A stretch of DNA of 45,753 nt, from positions 1 to 45,753 of the forward strand of contig PANU01000043.1 of NCBI GenBank assembly GCA_002707745.1. The letters run 5' to 3'. The translations under genes and the position numbers were made by a program. How positions within the stretch are numbered: the stretch's first letter is position 1; every line of letters begins with the position of its first letter. Source of the stretch: Flavobacteriaceae bacterium (GTDB taxonomy: Bacteria; Bacteroidota; Bacteroidia; Flavobacteriales; Flavobacteriaceae). Shown piece after piece: positions 25,952 to 35,397 of this stretch. Below the pieces are notes generated by a model. The model searched no databases. It was not told the DNA's origin and worked only from the letters and a program-made list of their open reading frames with translations.

Positions 25952-27331
25952 ATGAAACAGACCGCAAAATTATTTCTGGTTGCGCTTGTTGCAGGAGCGC
26001 TTACTTTGGGTGGATACAAATATTTTGTTGAACCCGATACCTCTGCTTATACCACACAGGACGAATCGTCCTTCATTCCTACTCATTACACCTCAAATCT
26101 GGTGTCGGCTATGGACACCGACTTTACCGATGCTGCTCAAAAGACGGTTCATGCTGTAGTGCACGTTAAAAACACTACAATGGGACGCCAACCCTCAAAT
26201 ATCATGGAGTACTTTTATGGTGGCGGACAAGCACGTCCAATTGTGGGCTCTGGCTCTGGGGTAATTATCTCTCCGGACGGTTATATAGTGACCAATAATC
26301 ACGTAATTGAAAACGCTTCCCAGCTTCAGGTTACCTTAAACGACAACAGAACCTACGAGGCCGAACTCATTGGTACAGACCCAAAAACCGATATCGCCCT
26401 AATAAAATTAGATAGCGATGAAGAGTTTCCATACGTACCCTTTGGCGACAGTAACAATATAAAAATTGGCGAATGGGTACTGGCCGTTGGAAATCCGTTT
26501 AACCTTACCTCCACAGTTACCGCTGGAATAGTAAGTGCAAAAGCCCGCGATTTAAATGAGTTTGACCGTAACCCGCAATCCTTTATCCAGACCGATGCTG
26601 CCGTAAACCGTGGAAATAGCGGAGGAGCTTTGGTAAATACCCGTGGCGAATTAATTGGTATTAACACAGCCATTACTTCTGAAACCGGAAGCTATGTGGG
26701 GTATTCGTTTGCTGTCCCCAGTAACAATGCCCGTAAGGTAGTAGAAGACATTATGGAGTTTGGTGGCGTGCAAAGAGGGATTTTAGGAATTTCTACACTC
26801 CCGACGAAGCTTGCCCAGAAACAAGGGATAGATATTACCCAAGGGGTTTATATAGCCGATATTGAAAAAGGAAGTGGCGCCGATAAAGGAGGGCTAAAAC
26901 AAGGGGACATCATCAAACAAATTGATGGCTTTAAAATTTCAAAATTTTCAGACCTTGTGGGGTATTTAGGCTCAAAAAGACCTAATGACATTGTGGATGT
27001 TACCGTACAAAGAAATGGTGGTAAAAGAACTGTTCCCGTAACATTAATTAAACTGGAAACCTTTACCATTGAAGACACCGGCCTCGAAGTACGTAATGCC
27101 AATAAGGCACAGCTGGACGCCTATGGTGTTTCCAACGGGGTAGTAGTATCAGATGCTGCCAGTGACGATTTAGCGCCTTTAAAGGGAGCGGTAATTGTAC
27201 GTGTAAACGATAAAAATGTAAACAATATTGACGATGTAAAAGATATCATGAAGCAGGGTGGATTTGGAGACCCTGTAAAACTTACCTTTGTCGACAGTAA
27301 GGGACAGTTAAACTCTTATATTTTCAGATAA
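25952..27331 (+). CDS. Envelope serine protease, DegP/HtrA family
   Basis: 459 aa from the ATG at 25952; an upstream ATG 11 codons earlier (25919) gives a less usual N-terminus and no better signal. A hydrophobic N-terminal segment (LFLVALVAGALTLGGY) is a signal peptide or anchor. The protease domain has H117 (TNNHVIENA), D147 (KTDIALIKL) and S223 (RGNSGGALV). Two PDZ domains follow (about 270-365 and 375-459). The role is degradation or refolding of misfolded envelope proteins. It stands alone between dapF (divergent) and a strong terminator. Confidence 0.94.
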   Translation: MKQTAKLFLVALVAGALTLGGYKYFVEPDTSAYTTQDESSFIPTHYTSNLVSAMDTDFTDAAQKTVHAVVHVKNTTMGRQPSNIMEYFYGGGQARPIVGSGSGVIISPDGYIVTNNHVIENASQLQVTLNDNRTYEAELIGTDPKTDIALIKLDSDEEFPYVPFGDSNNIKIGEWVLAVGNPFNLTSTVTAGIVSAKARDLNEFDRNPQSFIQTDAAVNRGNSGGALVNTRGELIGINTAITSETGSYVGYSFAVPSNNARKVVEDIMEFGGVQRGILGISTLPTKLAQKQGIDITQGVYIADIEKGSGADKGGLKQGDIIKQIDGFKISKFSDLVGYLGSKRPNDIVDVTVQRNGGKRTVPVTLIKLETFTIEDTGLEVRNANKAQLDAYGVSNGVVVSDAASDDLAPLKGAVIVRVNDKNVNNIDDVKDIMKQGGFGDPVKLTFVDSKGQLNSYIFR

Positions 27332-27360
27332 AATACAGTGTACCCAATTTTATCTGAAAC

Positions 27361-27393
27361 AACACCCCAAAGTTTTTAAGCTTTGGGGTGTTT
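27361..27393 (+). terminator. Intrinsic terminator after htrA
   Basis: A perfect 12-bp stem (27361-27372 with 27381-27392) with a GC-rich core and a T-rich tail, 29 bp after the stop codon. Confidence 0.9.
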
Positions 27394-27432
27394 ATTTTTA
27401 CTAAAATAATTTACCAAAAGTTCAAAATTAAG

Positions 27433-27440
27433 TACTTTTG
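27433..27440 (+). promoter_or_regulatory. GAPDH promoter, -7 box
   Basis: TACTTTTG matches TAnnTTTG and lies 58 bp before the ATG at 27499. Confidence 0.55.
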
Positions 27441-27498
27441 CACAAAATTTAACCCGCCTTTTTTCTTTAGTTGAAAAGGCCCCTAAACAACACACACT

Positions 27499-28947
27499 AT
27501 GAGTTTTGATGACGTTTATGAAAAAGAACTGTCTTTTCAAACCGACCGCCGAAAAGCTTCAGTAGAATTTATTAAAACCGTAAGCGATTTATGGTATGAC
27601 AAATCTATCGAGCTGGTCCTCTTTCGCAACCAATTAATTGACCGCAACGTAAGTGAAATACTAAATTTACACGAATACGCTGGAGAGTTTTGTCAAAAAC
27701 CGATTTCAATTTTTGATAGTGTTGAAATAGCACAAGCTATTAGCCAGATGGATCTTCCTCCTGCAAAATTAGATATTGGAAAACTTACCTACGAATATCA
27801 CCTGGAGGACAATCAGTATGCCAATGCAATGGCGTTTGTTTCAGACAAATTAAAAGATGCTAAGGACGTAAAAAACATTACCCCAAAAGATGTGGTATTA
27901 TACGGCTTTGGACGTATTGGTAGGTTGTTGGCACGGGAGTTAATGACCCGCACAGGGAAAGGAAACCAAATGAGATTACGGGCTATTGTAACCCGTGGCG
28001 CAGTAGACCAAACGGTTCTGGAAAAAAGAGCTTCTTTATTACAATACGATTCAGTTCACGGAGACTTCCCTGGTACGGTAAGTGTAGATCTGGAAAATAA
28101 GGCCTTGATCATAAACGGAACTACGGTTCATATTATTTCAGCAAACGCTCCGGAAGAAATAGACTATACAGCCTATGGCATTAACGACGCTTTAATTATA
28201 GATAACACAGGTGCCTTTAGAGATGATGTTGCTTTAGCACGCCACCTGGTACCAAATGGGGCTAGCAAAGTACTGTTAACCGCTCCTGGGAAAAATGTTC
28301 CGAATATCGTTCACGGTGTAAACCACCTGGAGCACGATCCTACAAAAGTTGACATTTTTTCAGCAGCATCTTGTACTACCAATGCTATTACGCCGGTTTT
28401 AAAAGCTGTGGAAGATAGTTTAGGAGTAGTTCACGGCCATTTGGAGACCATCCACGCCTATACCAACGACCAGAACCTGGTTGACAATATGCATAAAAAA
28501 TACCGTCGTGGTAGAGCTGCAGCCTTGAATATGGTTATTACTGAAACAGGTGCAGGACAAGCGGTAAGTAAAGCATTACCATCTTTTGAAGGTAAATTAA
28601 CCTCTAATGCAATCCGTGTACCGGTACCAAACGGTTCTCTGGCAATTTTGAAATTGGAATTGGAAGCAAAAACATCGGTAGATGGAATTAATGCTATTAT
28701 GAAGAAATACGCTCTGGAAGGTAACCTGGTAGAGCAAATTAAATACAGCTTAAACAATGAGTTGGTATCCAGTGATATTGTTGGGTCTTCGGCTCCTTCC
28801 ATTTACGACAGCAATGCGACTATTGTAACGGCAGACGGCAAAAACTGTGTGCTGTATGTTTGGTACGATAACGAATATGGCTACAGCCATCAGGTAATCC
28901 GTTTGGCAAAGTATATTGCCAACGTTAGAAGATATACGTATTACTAG
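27499..28947 (+). CDS. gap: Glyceraldehyde-3-phosphate dehydrogenase with N-terminal extension
   Basis: 482 aa, about 130 longer than typical GAPDH (330-340 aa). Residues 1-128 form a helical extension with no motif I recognise. The GAPDH domain starts at VVLYGFGRIGRLLARELM (133-150), the NAD loop. C292 in SAASCTTNAITP is the catalytic cysteine. It oxidises glyceraldehyde-3-phosphate to 1,3-bisphosphoglycerate, or acts in reverse. As I recall, this long form is shared by many Bacteroidota and may favour one cofactor or direction, but the sequence alone does not show which. It is bracketed by its own promoter and terminator. Confidence 0.94.
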   Translation: MSFDDVYEKELSFQTDRRKASVEFIKTVSDLWYDKSIELVLFRNQLIDRNVSEILNLHEYAGEFCQKPISIFDSVEIAQAISQMDLPPAKLDIGKLTYEYHLEDNQYANAMAFVSDKLKDAKDVKNITPKDVVLYGFGRIGRLLARELMTRTGKGNQMRLRAIVTRGAVDQTVLEKRASLLQYDSVHGDFPGTVSVDLENKALIINGTTVHIISANAPEEIDYTAYGINDALIIDNTGAFRDDVALARHLVPNGASKVLLTAPGKNVPNIVHGVNHLEHDPTKVDIFSAASCTTNAITPVLKAVEDSLGVVHGHLETIHAYTNDQNLVDNMHKKYRRGRAAALNMVITETGAGQAVSKALPSFEGKLTSNAIRVPVPNGSLAILKLELEAKTSVDGINAIMKKYALEGNLVEQIKYSLNNELVSSDIVGSSAPSIYDSNATIVTADGKNCVLYVWYDNEYGYSHQVIRLAKYIANVRRYTYY

Positions 28948-28969
28948 TAGTTTATAAACCAAATAATTT

Positions 28970-29000
28970 AAAGCCCATCCTAGTTAGGATGGGCTTTTTT
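28970..29000 (+). terminator. Intrinsic terminator after GAPDH
   Basis: A perfect 11-bp stem (28970-28980 with 28987-28997), a 6-nt loop and a T-run. It lies 22 bp after the GAPDH stop and just before the convergent lipoprotein gene ends. Confidence 0.9.
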
Positions 29001-29027
29001 ATGCGGTTTAAAATATTTTGAAGCAAC

Positions 29028-30620
29028 TTATAGTTTTTCTATGTCTAGATTATAACCTTCATTGCAAAGGTCAAAACATTGTCCCAACATATAATTGGGT
29101 TTATTAGAATCATAATCAAATCGATACTCAACATTCGACCAAAAAATAGAGACTTGAGATGTACTGCTATTATAGCTCTGAGACCAAGTGTAATCAGCAG
29201 GATGTGAATCTCCATTTGGCAGTATGACCAGCACTTCCTGGCCTAGACCGCCAGTTCCAAATTCAATTACCGATATCTGTGAGATCTCGGTTCGTGTATC
29301 ATCGGTATAATGCGTTCTATGCCAAGTTCCAGTAAACTCAAAATTTACCTCTTTATAAATCCGTACAGGAAACTTACCCTCCATTTCATTAAAATCATCA
29401 GTATACGTAAACTCCAGAAAAGTGTCTAAAAATTCGCCCGGAAAATTTGGATTTACAAAACCTGCATTAATACTAATAGTCCCATTATTAAATGTAACGC
29501 TGTTTAAGTTTACCTGAGAATCGCTAATCGTAAAATTAGTAGAATTAAAAATAGATTGATTTGCAATAACATCGGCAATAGAAGCAGAATCAGGAAAAGA
29601 ATCTCTTTCAACTAATGGGATGTTAGAAAACCAGATATTGTCGTTAACAAATTGTATTGCAATGTTAAGTTTATCTATAGTGGCGTTAAAAATTGAAAAG
29701 CTATCGAAGAAATCAACTAGGTTTTCATTAGTATCGTTTTGATCAGACGAAATAAGAATTCTATCTTTTGTCTCTAAAGGGAAGCTAACTGTCTCATTAT
29801 TGAATAATTCAAGACGATCTTCCATAGAACGTGTATCTAATGCAGATGTAATATAGTTTACAGCCATATTTACTTTCTTGAGTGTTTCTTCAGATAATTG
29901 ATCTTTGAAATCGTAAGATTTGTAAAGCGCAATTCCAGCAATGGCAACCAATAGCCCTTTAGAAACAGGCTCAGGGTCCAGAGTAGCAGCCACTGTAGCA
30001 ACAGAAAATGTACCTACAGCAAGTAAGTACTTCCCTACGAGAACCAATTGACTGTTTGCACTTCTATCATACGTAGCCAATACAACTTCATCGATAAAAT
30101 TTTTATTTGCATTATAAAATTTAGCCAATTGTATTTTATCTGTATCAGATAGTGTTTGGTAATTTTCTTCAAAAGCATCGAGGATTGAAATTACAGTTCC
30201 TCCATAAGCATCAGACACATCTATTGTATCTTCAAAGTCTGAAAAATTATCAAATAGAGGTTGTAATGTTGTTTGAGCTCCATCAGAGATTAGGGTTTCT
30301 AAAATGTTAATTGTTATTACAAAATTGTCTAAACCTGCAATTACAATTTCTTGTGCTCCTAAATCTGTTGTATTTGGAACCACCATAACATATTCAACAG
30401 CATTAAACTTTTCAATTTTAAAAGTGCTTCCATTTAAAGAAGCCTGATATTGCTCTGCAATCATATTTTCACTCGTAAACCTAAGTATTTGTTGGGTATA
30501 GACAGCACCTAGATCTAAGGACTCAATTGGGTTATTTTCTTCATTATTTGATTCTTCTTCATCAGTACTACAACTGTTTAAAATAAAAACAGCAAGGATA
30601 AGCATACATATATTTTTCAT
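29028..30620 (-). CDS. Unknown lipoprotein, 530 aa
   Basis: Signal peptide II with lipobox ILNSC, C17 being lipidated, followed by a run of acidic and Asn residues (TDEEESNNEENN). The middle holds two hydrophobic stretches (about 192-213 and 221-234; LVGKYLLAVGTFSVATVAAT and GLLVAIAGIALY), odd for a soluble lipoprotein. The C-terminal 100 residues (FTGTWHRTHYTDDTRTEISQISVIEF onward) resemble the lipocalin-like domains common at the ends of such proteins. I do not recognise the family. It lies alone between convergent GAPDH and divergent helicase, with codon use and AT content higher than its neighbours, so it may be an accessory gene. Confidence 0.8.
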   Translation of the reverse strand: MKNICMLILAVFILNSCSTDEEESNNEENNPIESLDLGAVYTQQILRFTSENMIAEQYQASLNGSTFKIEKFNAVEYVMVVPNTTDLGAQEIVIAGLDNFVITINILETLISDGAQTTLQPLFDNFSDFEDTIDVSDAYGGTVISILDAFEENYQTLSDTDKIQLAKFYNANKNFIDEVVLATYDRSANSQLVLVGKYLLAVGTFSVATVAATLDPEPVSKGLLVAIAGIALYKSYDFKDQLSEETLKKVNMAVNYITSALDTRSMEDRLELFNNETVSFPLETKDRILISSDQNDTNENLVDFFDSFSIFNATIDKLNIAIQFVNDNIWFSNIPLVERDSFPDSASIADVIANQSIFNSTNFTISDSQVNLNSVTFNNGTISINAGFVNPNFPGEFLDTFLEFTYTDDFNEMEGKFPVRIYKEVNFEFTGTWHRTHYTDDTRTEISQISVIEFGTGGLGQEVLVILPNGDSHPADYTWSQSYNSSTSQVSIFWSNVEYRFDYDSNKPNYMLGQCFDLCNEGYNLDIEKL

Positions 30621-30812
30621 CTTATAAATTTAGTTTGTAAAAATAGTTTAACGCTTCATACTACCCAATACCCATTAGCGGGTATATATACAAACCCAAT
30701 TTACTTCATCAATATATCAAAAAGACTACATTCAGCTTTATATACTTTGCTTTTTCTAGATTTCTACTTTCTTATTAAATAAACAATACAGCCGTAAACT
30801 AGCAGAAAGTTG

Positions 30813-30820
30813 TAATTTTG
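30813..30820 (+). promoter_or_regulatory. DEAD-box helicase promoter, -7 box
   Basis: TAATTTTG matches TAnnTTTG, 16 bp before the ATG at 30837. Confidence 0.5.
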
Positions 30821-30836
30821 CCAAAAGCCTTTGTAC

Positions 30837-32204
30837 ATGGATTCTTTTCAAGATTTTAAGCTGAACAAACAGTTGCACTACGCAATTGAAGATCTAGGCT
30901 TTACAACACCTACCGAGATTCAATCACAATCCTTCTCCCCTATTATGTCAGGGACCGATGTGGTTGGAATTGCACAAACAGGAACCGGGAAGACCTTTGC
31001 ATATATGCTTCCCTTAATTAACGGACTTAAATTTTCAAAACAAACGGATCCGCGGATTTTAATATTGGTTCCTACACGCGAACTTGTGATTCAGGTGGTA
31101 GAAGAAATTGAAAAATTTGGAAAGTACAGCTCCATTCGGGTAGTTGGGGTGTACGGGGGTGTGAATATCAATCAGCATAAAGAATTGGTAATGCAGGGCG
31201 CAGATATCGTAGTGGCAACACCAGGAAGATTGTACGATTTGCTTTTGAGCCGTTCCCTAAAACCAAAGAGCATTAAGAAACTGGTCATTGACGAAGTAGA
31301 CATCATGCTGGATCTGGGGTTTAGGTTTCAGCTTACCAACATATTTGAATTGCTTCCTGAACAACGGCAAAACATCATGTTTTCGGCAACTATGACCGAT
31401 GATGTAGCCGAATTTATTACAAGTTTCTTTAGAAATCCCACTACTGTTTCGGTTGCCGTAAGTGGAACCCCCTTGGATAACATTTCACAATTTGCATACG
31501 ATGTTCCCAACTTTTACACCAAGGTAAATTTGCTGAAAGAGCTGTTGCAGGACAAAGAAACTTATCAAAAAACACTGGTTTTTGTTCCCAATAAAAAAAG
31601 TGCCGATCTGGTTTTTGATATTCTCGATGATTTCTTCGGAAGTGAAGTCGCCGTGATACACTCTAACAAGACACAAAATTACAGGATACGCTCTATAGAA
31701 GATTTTAACGCCAATAAAACCCGTATTTTAGTAACAACCGATATTATGGCTCGTGGATTGGATCTGGAAAATATAAGCCACGTTATAAATGTAGACACGC
31801 CACGGTTTCCCGAAAACTATATGCACCGAATAGGTAGAACAGGTAGGGCCGAAGCTGAAGGAACTTCTATTTTACTAAGCACCCAGGACGAACAAGGCTA
31901 TAAAAAGGCGATTGAAGATTTAATGAACCTTACAATTCAACAACTGGAATTGCCAGAAACTGTTGAAGTATCAAAAAAACTTACCTGGGAAGAACAGCCA
32001 AAGATTGTAGAACGTGACAATCCGCATACCATTAACGCGGAAGAAAAAGGAGCCAGCTTCCACGAAAAAAGCGAGAAAAACAGTAAAACCAATCAAGGAG
32101 GAAGCTACAAACGCACCATTAAAAAGAAATACAAAAAAGCAAAAACCAAAGGCGATAAAAATTTCAACAAACGCAATAAGAATAAAGGAAGAAAACCTTT
32201 TTAA
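30837..32204 (+). CDS. DEAD-box RNA helicase (motif II DEVD)
   Basis: 455 aa from the ATG at 30837; the frame also allows a TTG two codons earlier. Motifs in order: Q-motif (GFTTPTEIQSQSF), I AQTGTGKT (46-53), Ia PTREL, Ib TPGR (128-131), II DEVD (152-155, where DEAD is usual), III SAT (183-185), and VI HRIGRTGRAEAEG. The C-terminal 60 residues are strongly basic (KRTIKKKYKKAKTKGDKNFNKRNKNKG), typical of a tail that binds RNA. The likely role is RNA unwinding in ribosome assembly or decay, especially in the cold. The last three helicase motifs agree with an active ATPase, so DEVD is a variant rather than a defect. Confidence 0.92.
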   Translation: MDSFQDFKLNKQLHYAIEDLGFTTPTEIQSQSFSPIMSGTDVVGIAQTGTGKTFAYMLPLINGLKFSKQTDPRILILVPTRELVIQVVEEIEKFGKYSSIRVVGVYGGVNINQHKELVMQGADIVVATPGRLYDLLLSRSLKPKSIKKLVIDEVDIMLDLGFRFQLTNIFELLPEQRQNIMFSATMTDDVAEFITSFFRNPTTVSVAVSGTPLDNISQFAYDVPNFYTKVNLLKELLQDKETYQKTLVFVPNKKSADLVFDILDDFFGSEVAVIHSNKTQNYRIRSIEDFNANKTRILVTTDIMARGLDLENISHVINVDTPRFPENYMHRIGRTGRAEAEGTSILLSTQDEQGYKKAIEDLMNLTIQQLELPETVEVSKKLTWEEQPKIVERDNPHTINAEEKGASFHEKSEKNSKTNQGGSYKRTIKKKYKKAKTKGDKNFNKRNKNKGRKPF

Positions 32205-32266
32205 ACTTGATCCTTCGGGAAAGGCAAATTTTCGGTTAAAATTTTATAATAAAAAGTTGCATTGTA

Positions 32267-32281
32267 TTCCGAAATTCGGAA
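32267..32281. repeat. Short perfect inverted repeat before trmD
   Basis: TTCCGAA-A-TTCGGAA, two 7-bp arms with a 1-bp centre, between the helicase stop and the trmD ATG. It could be an operator or a small hairpin; no T-run follows, so it is not an intrinsic terminator. Confidence 0.5.
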
Positions 32282-32330
32282 GGGTAAAAATTTCAAAACA
32301 TACTTAAATAAATATCACAAGCCTACCCCC

Positions 32331-33008
32331 ATGAGAATTGACATCATCACTGTACTCCCAGAATTGCTTAAAAGCCCTTTTGAAGCCTCCATCTTAAAAC
32401 GCGCTTTAGAAAAAGAGCTTGTAGAAGTGTATACGCACAACCTTCGGGATTTTTCAACCAACAGTTACAACCAGATAGACGACTATCAATTTGGTGGCGG
32501 CGCCGGAATGGTAATGATGATTGAACCTATTGACAAGTGTATTTCAAAATTAAAATCGGAACGAGATTACGACGAAGTAATCTATATGACCCCGGATGGA
32601 AAAACATTAACCCAGGGCATTGCCAATGAACTCTCTTTAAAAAAGAACATTATAATTCTTTGTGGACATTACAAAGGCGTGGACCAGCGCGTACGCGACC
32701 AATTTATTACGCGGGAAATTTCGGTGGGCGATTTTGTACTGAGCGGTGGCGAATTGGCGGCAGCTATTGTTTGTGATGCCGTTATAAGATTGTTACCAGG
32801 GGTTTTAGGAAATGAAACCAGTGCGTTAACAGATAGTTTTCAGGATAACTTATTAGCGCCTCCCATTTACACCCGCCCAGCAGACTATAAAGGCTGGAAA
32901 GTCCCGGAAATTCTTACCAGTGGTAACACCCCGAAAATTGAGGAATGGCGTGAAGAACAAGCTTACAAGAGAACTGAAAAGTTGAGGCCGGATTTACTGG
33001 AGGAATAG
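32331..33008 (+). CDS. trmD: tRNA (guanine37-N1)-methyltransferase TrmD
   Basis: 225 aa from the ATG at 32331; an upstream in-frame extension of 23 codons is not part of the family. SPOUT fold with the trefoil-knot sequences [12 protein letters not shown] and [15 protein letters not shown], which bind SAM, and the C-terminal domain typical of the family ([28 protein letters not shown]). It methylates G37 of tRNAs that read CNN codons and prevents frameshifting. In many bacteria trmD lies next to rplS; here two other genes lie between trmD and rplS (35398). Confidence 0.96.
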   Translation: MRIDIITVLPELLKSPFEASILKRALEKELVEVYTHNLRDFSTNSYNQIDDYQFGGGAGMVMMIEPIDKCISKLKSERDYDEVIYMTPDGKTLTQGIANELSLKKNIIILCGHYKGVDQRVRDQFITREISVGDFVLSGGELAAAIVCDAVIRLLPGVLGNETSALTDSFQDNLLAPPIYTRPADYKGWKVPEILTSGNTPKIEEWREEQAYKRTEKLRPDLLEE

Positions 33009-33087
33009 CTTCCGAGAGATTATATTTTTTTTTTAAAAAACTATTTATTACGAACGATAAAGGGTATTTTGCGCAAAAATAAATACT

Positions 33088-34113
33088 ATGAAAAAGATAT
33101 TTTTTCTACCCCTACTTATTTTAGGGATCTTCTTGACTTCTTGTGAAGGGGATGATAATTCAGAAGAAAACGAAATGGAAGACCCAATACCAACAGGTCT
33201 TGAGTTTACGTTTATTACCAGTACAACAACTGCCAACGGAAGCCTATTAAGCACAAATGGGGGTATGACCTCAAGCGAAAATAGAAACAGTTTATATTTT
33301 TCAGAAAGGGATAAAGGCACAGAGGTTGTTAAAACATACAATATTTCTACCAACACCTGGAGCACCAATATTTATGAAGAATCGCAATTTGTCACCAAAA
33401 GGTTACACATAATAAATGACCGCCTGTTAGTACTTGGAGGTCAGTATATTAATATATATGATTTACCAGTTGATGGAGATCCAGTTGTCACAAATTTTCA
33501 TGACTTAAAATATTCAAAGTATAGTAGTGCAGCGAAGGATCAAAATATTTATTTTTTAGGTAACGAAAATAATATTGACGGTACAAACCAGGATACTGGG
33601 CTTTTAAAAAGGTATAATGTTTCGGACAATCAATTTTCAGACATCGCTACTTTTACAGATGCCAAACTTGATGCCAGCGCAGAAATAGTAGGTAATACCT
33701 ATTACGTTTTTGGAGGTTCAAACAATTTCCCTCTAGCTTTATATTCAGATTTTAATACAACTATTAGTAAAGTAGATTTAACTAGCGGTTCTGTAAGCAC
33801 ATTAAATATAATGCCAGAAAAACCAATCCGGGTTTATACAGCAAAAAAAGGAAGTTTCATTTATGTGGGTTATGAAACAAGAACAGACACCAACGGCGAC
33901 GGTGACGCTGCGGGAGACGATAAAACTATCAATTTTGGTATATACAATACACAAGATAATTCTTTTACAGTGTTAGACCATAATCTTGACGATTCAGATT
34001 TGTATAGCTCTATTAGCAATATAGAGATAATTAATAATAAATTGTATGTTTCGTATGGTAATCCTCAATTCGGTTCCAACGAAGTAAACATTTTTGCAGC
34101 AGATTTACAATAG
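33088..34113 (+). CDS. Kelch-like lipoprotein
   Basis: 341 aa. Signal peptide II with lipobox LTSC (MKKIFFLPLLILGIFLTSC, C19), then an acidic spacer, then a predicted beta-propeller. Repeats of about 50 residues can be seen, such as KTYNISTNTWS, LLVLGGQYINIYDL, KRYNVSDNQFSDI and YYVFGGSNNF, which resemble kelch/galactose oxidase blades. Function unknown; probably surface- or outer-membrane-attached and involved in binding. A segment DTNGDGDAAGDD looks like a calcium-binding loop of the kind seen in such proteins. The stop lies at 34113, 55 bp before the hydrolase ATG. Confidence 0.82.
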   Translation: MKKIFFLPLLILGIFLTSCEGDDNSEENEMEDPIPTGLEFTFITSTTTANGSLLSTNGGMTSSENRNSLYFSERDKGTEVVKTYNISTNTWSTNIYEESQFVTKRLHIINDRLLVLGGQYINIYDLPVDGDPVVTNFHDLKYSKYSSAAKDQNIYFLGNENNIDGTNQDTGLLKRYNVSDNQFSDIATFTDAKLDASAEIVGNTYYVFGGSNNFPLALYSDFNTTISKVDLTSGSVSTLNIMPEKPIRVYTAKKGSFIYVGYETRTDTNGDGDAAGDDKTINFGIYNTQDNSFTVLDHNLDDSDLYSSISNIEIINNKLYVSYGNPQFGSNEVNIFAADLQ

Positions 34114-34168
34114 TCACATAGTATCACCTAAATTTTGTTATCTTTCATGCAACAAAAAAATGCATTGT

Positions 34169-35278
34169 ATGAAAACCTACGCACTACTATTTTTGGCACT
34201 GTGTTTATCGTTTAGCGGCCTGGGGCAATCTAGCCTAAACCGTCCACAAACCCCTACCCCGCCTTTTCAGTATACCATAGAAGAGGTCACCTTTAAAAAT
34301 ATAAAAGACAGTGTAACGCTGGCGGGCACACTTTCGTTTCCGGATGAAGGAAGTAATTTCCCGGCGGCAGTGCTTATAAGCGGCAGTGGAGCTCAAAACA
34401 GGAATGAAGAAATCATGGGACACAAACTTTTCTGGGTGCTGGCAGATTACCTCACAAAACAAGGCATAGCTGTATTACGTTATGACGACCGTGGCACAGC
34501 CGAATCTACAGGAAATTTTAAAGAAGCACTTACCCAGGATTTTGCGAGAGATGTAGAAGCTGCAGTAGATTTTTTAAACACCAGACCCGAAATTAATAAA
34601 AAAGCTATCGGATTAATAGGGCATAGCGAAGGTGGCATTATAGCGCCTATGGTGGCCAGTAACCGTCCTAAGGACATTGGCTTTATTGTATTGCTGGCTG
34701 GGGTGACCATTCAGGGAGATGAAGTTATGAAGCTCCAAAAAGAGTTGTCGTTGCGCTCCATGGGCTCCTCAGAAAGTTATATCAAGCAAGAGGTGCTTTT
34801 TGACACGGAATTAATGTCAATAATTACCACAACACCTTTGGAAAATTTAGCCGAAAGCTTAAAAACATTTACAAAAGACTATGTAAGCAAACATCCCGAT
34901 TTTGCTAAAAACAAAGGGATGACACCCGAAGTATACACAAATACAATAGTAACTTCCTATACCAGTCCGTGGTTTTATAATATGCTTAATTACAACCCAG
35001 CCGAAGCTTTAAAAAACACCCATTGCCCTATCCTGGCTCTTAATGGCGAAAACGATACACAGGTTCCATCTAAAGAAAACCTGGAGGCCTTAGAACAATT
35101 GAAAAGCTCCTATCCTGAAAAAAATATTACCACCAAATCCTACCCAAAGCTCAACCATTTATTTCAGGAGAGTACTACAGGTTCTGTTTTTGAATATGGC
35201 AGGATTGAACAAACCATAGCTCCATATGTCATGGTCGATATTTCAACCTGGATTAACACTGTAGTAAAGAAAATGTAA
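34169..35278 (+). CDS. Secreted alpha/beta hydrolase, S33-like
   Basis: 369 aa from the ATG at 34169; an upstream open frame overlaps the end of the kelch gene and lacks a signal peptide. Signal peptide (ALLFLALCLSFSGLGQ). The alpha/beta hydrolase core has the nucleophile elbow GHSEGG (S153), the oxyanion loop SGSGAQNRNE, the acid in NGENDTQVP and the histidine in LNHLFQ. The closest pattern is the serine aminopeptidase S33/acyl-esterase group. Periplasmic esterase or peptidase activity is inferred; the substrate is unknown. It lies downstream of the kelch lipoprotein gene on the same strand and may be co-transcribed. Confidence 0.9.
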   Translation: MKTYALLFLALCLSFSGLGQSSLNRPQTPTPPFQYTIEEVTFKNIKDSVTLAGTLSFPDEGSNFPAAVLISGSGAQNRNEEIMGHKLFWVLADYLTKQGIAVLRYDDRGTAESTGNFKEALTQDFARDVEAAVDFLNTRPEINKKAIGLIGHSEGGIIAPMVASNRPKDIGFIVLLAGVTIQGDEVMKLQKELSLRSMGSSESYIKQEVLFDTELMSIITTTPLENLAESLKTFTKDYVSKHPDFAKNKGMTPEVYTNTIVTSYTSPWFYNMLNYNPAEALKNTHCPILALNGENDTQVPSKENLEALEQLKSSYPEKNITTKSYPKLNHLFQESTTGSVFEYGRIEQTIAPYVMVDISTWINTVVKKM

Positions 35279-35294
35279 TTTCTTTCCATAACCA

Positions 35295-35324
35295 TTTGTT
35301 CCTTTCAAAAAAAGAGTATCTTTG
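35295..35324 (+). promoter_or_regulatory. rplS promoter (TTTG and TATCTTTG)
   Basis: TTTG at 35295-35298 and TATCTTTG at 35317-35324, separated by 18 bp, match the Bacteroidota -33/-7 pair. This is the best promoter in the window. It is followed by a leader of about 70 nt. Confidence 0.75.
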
Positions 35325-35397
35325 CACTCGATTTACACCAACCTCTGACGAGACTCGTGAACGTTGCTGTAACCATAACAATATCAAAACCATAACA

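Noticed and set aside
32014-32307. Plus-strand 97-codon frame overlapping the helicase end.
   Set aside because: Arises from the lysine-rich tail read in another frame, with no independent start signal.
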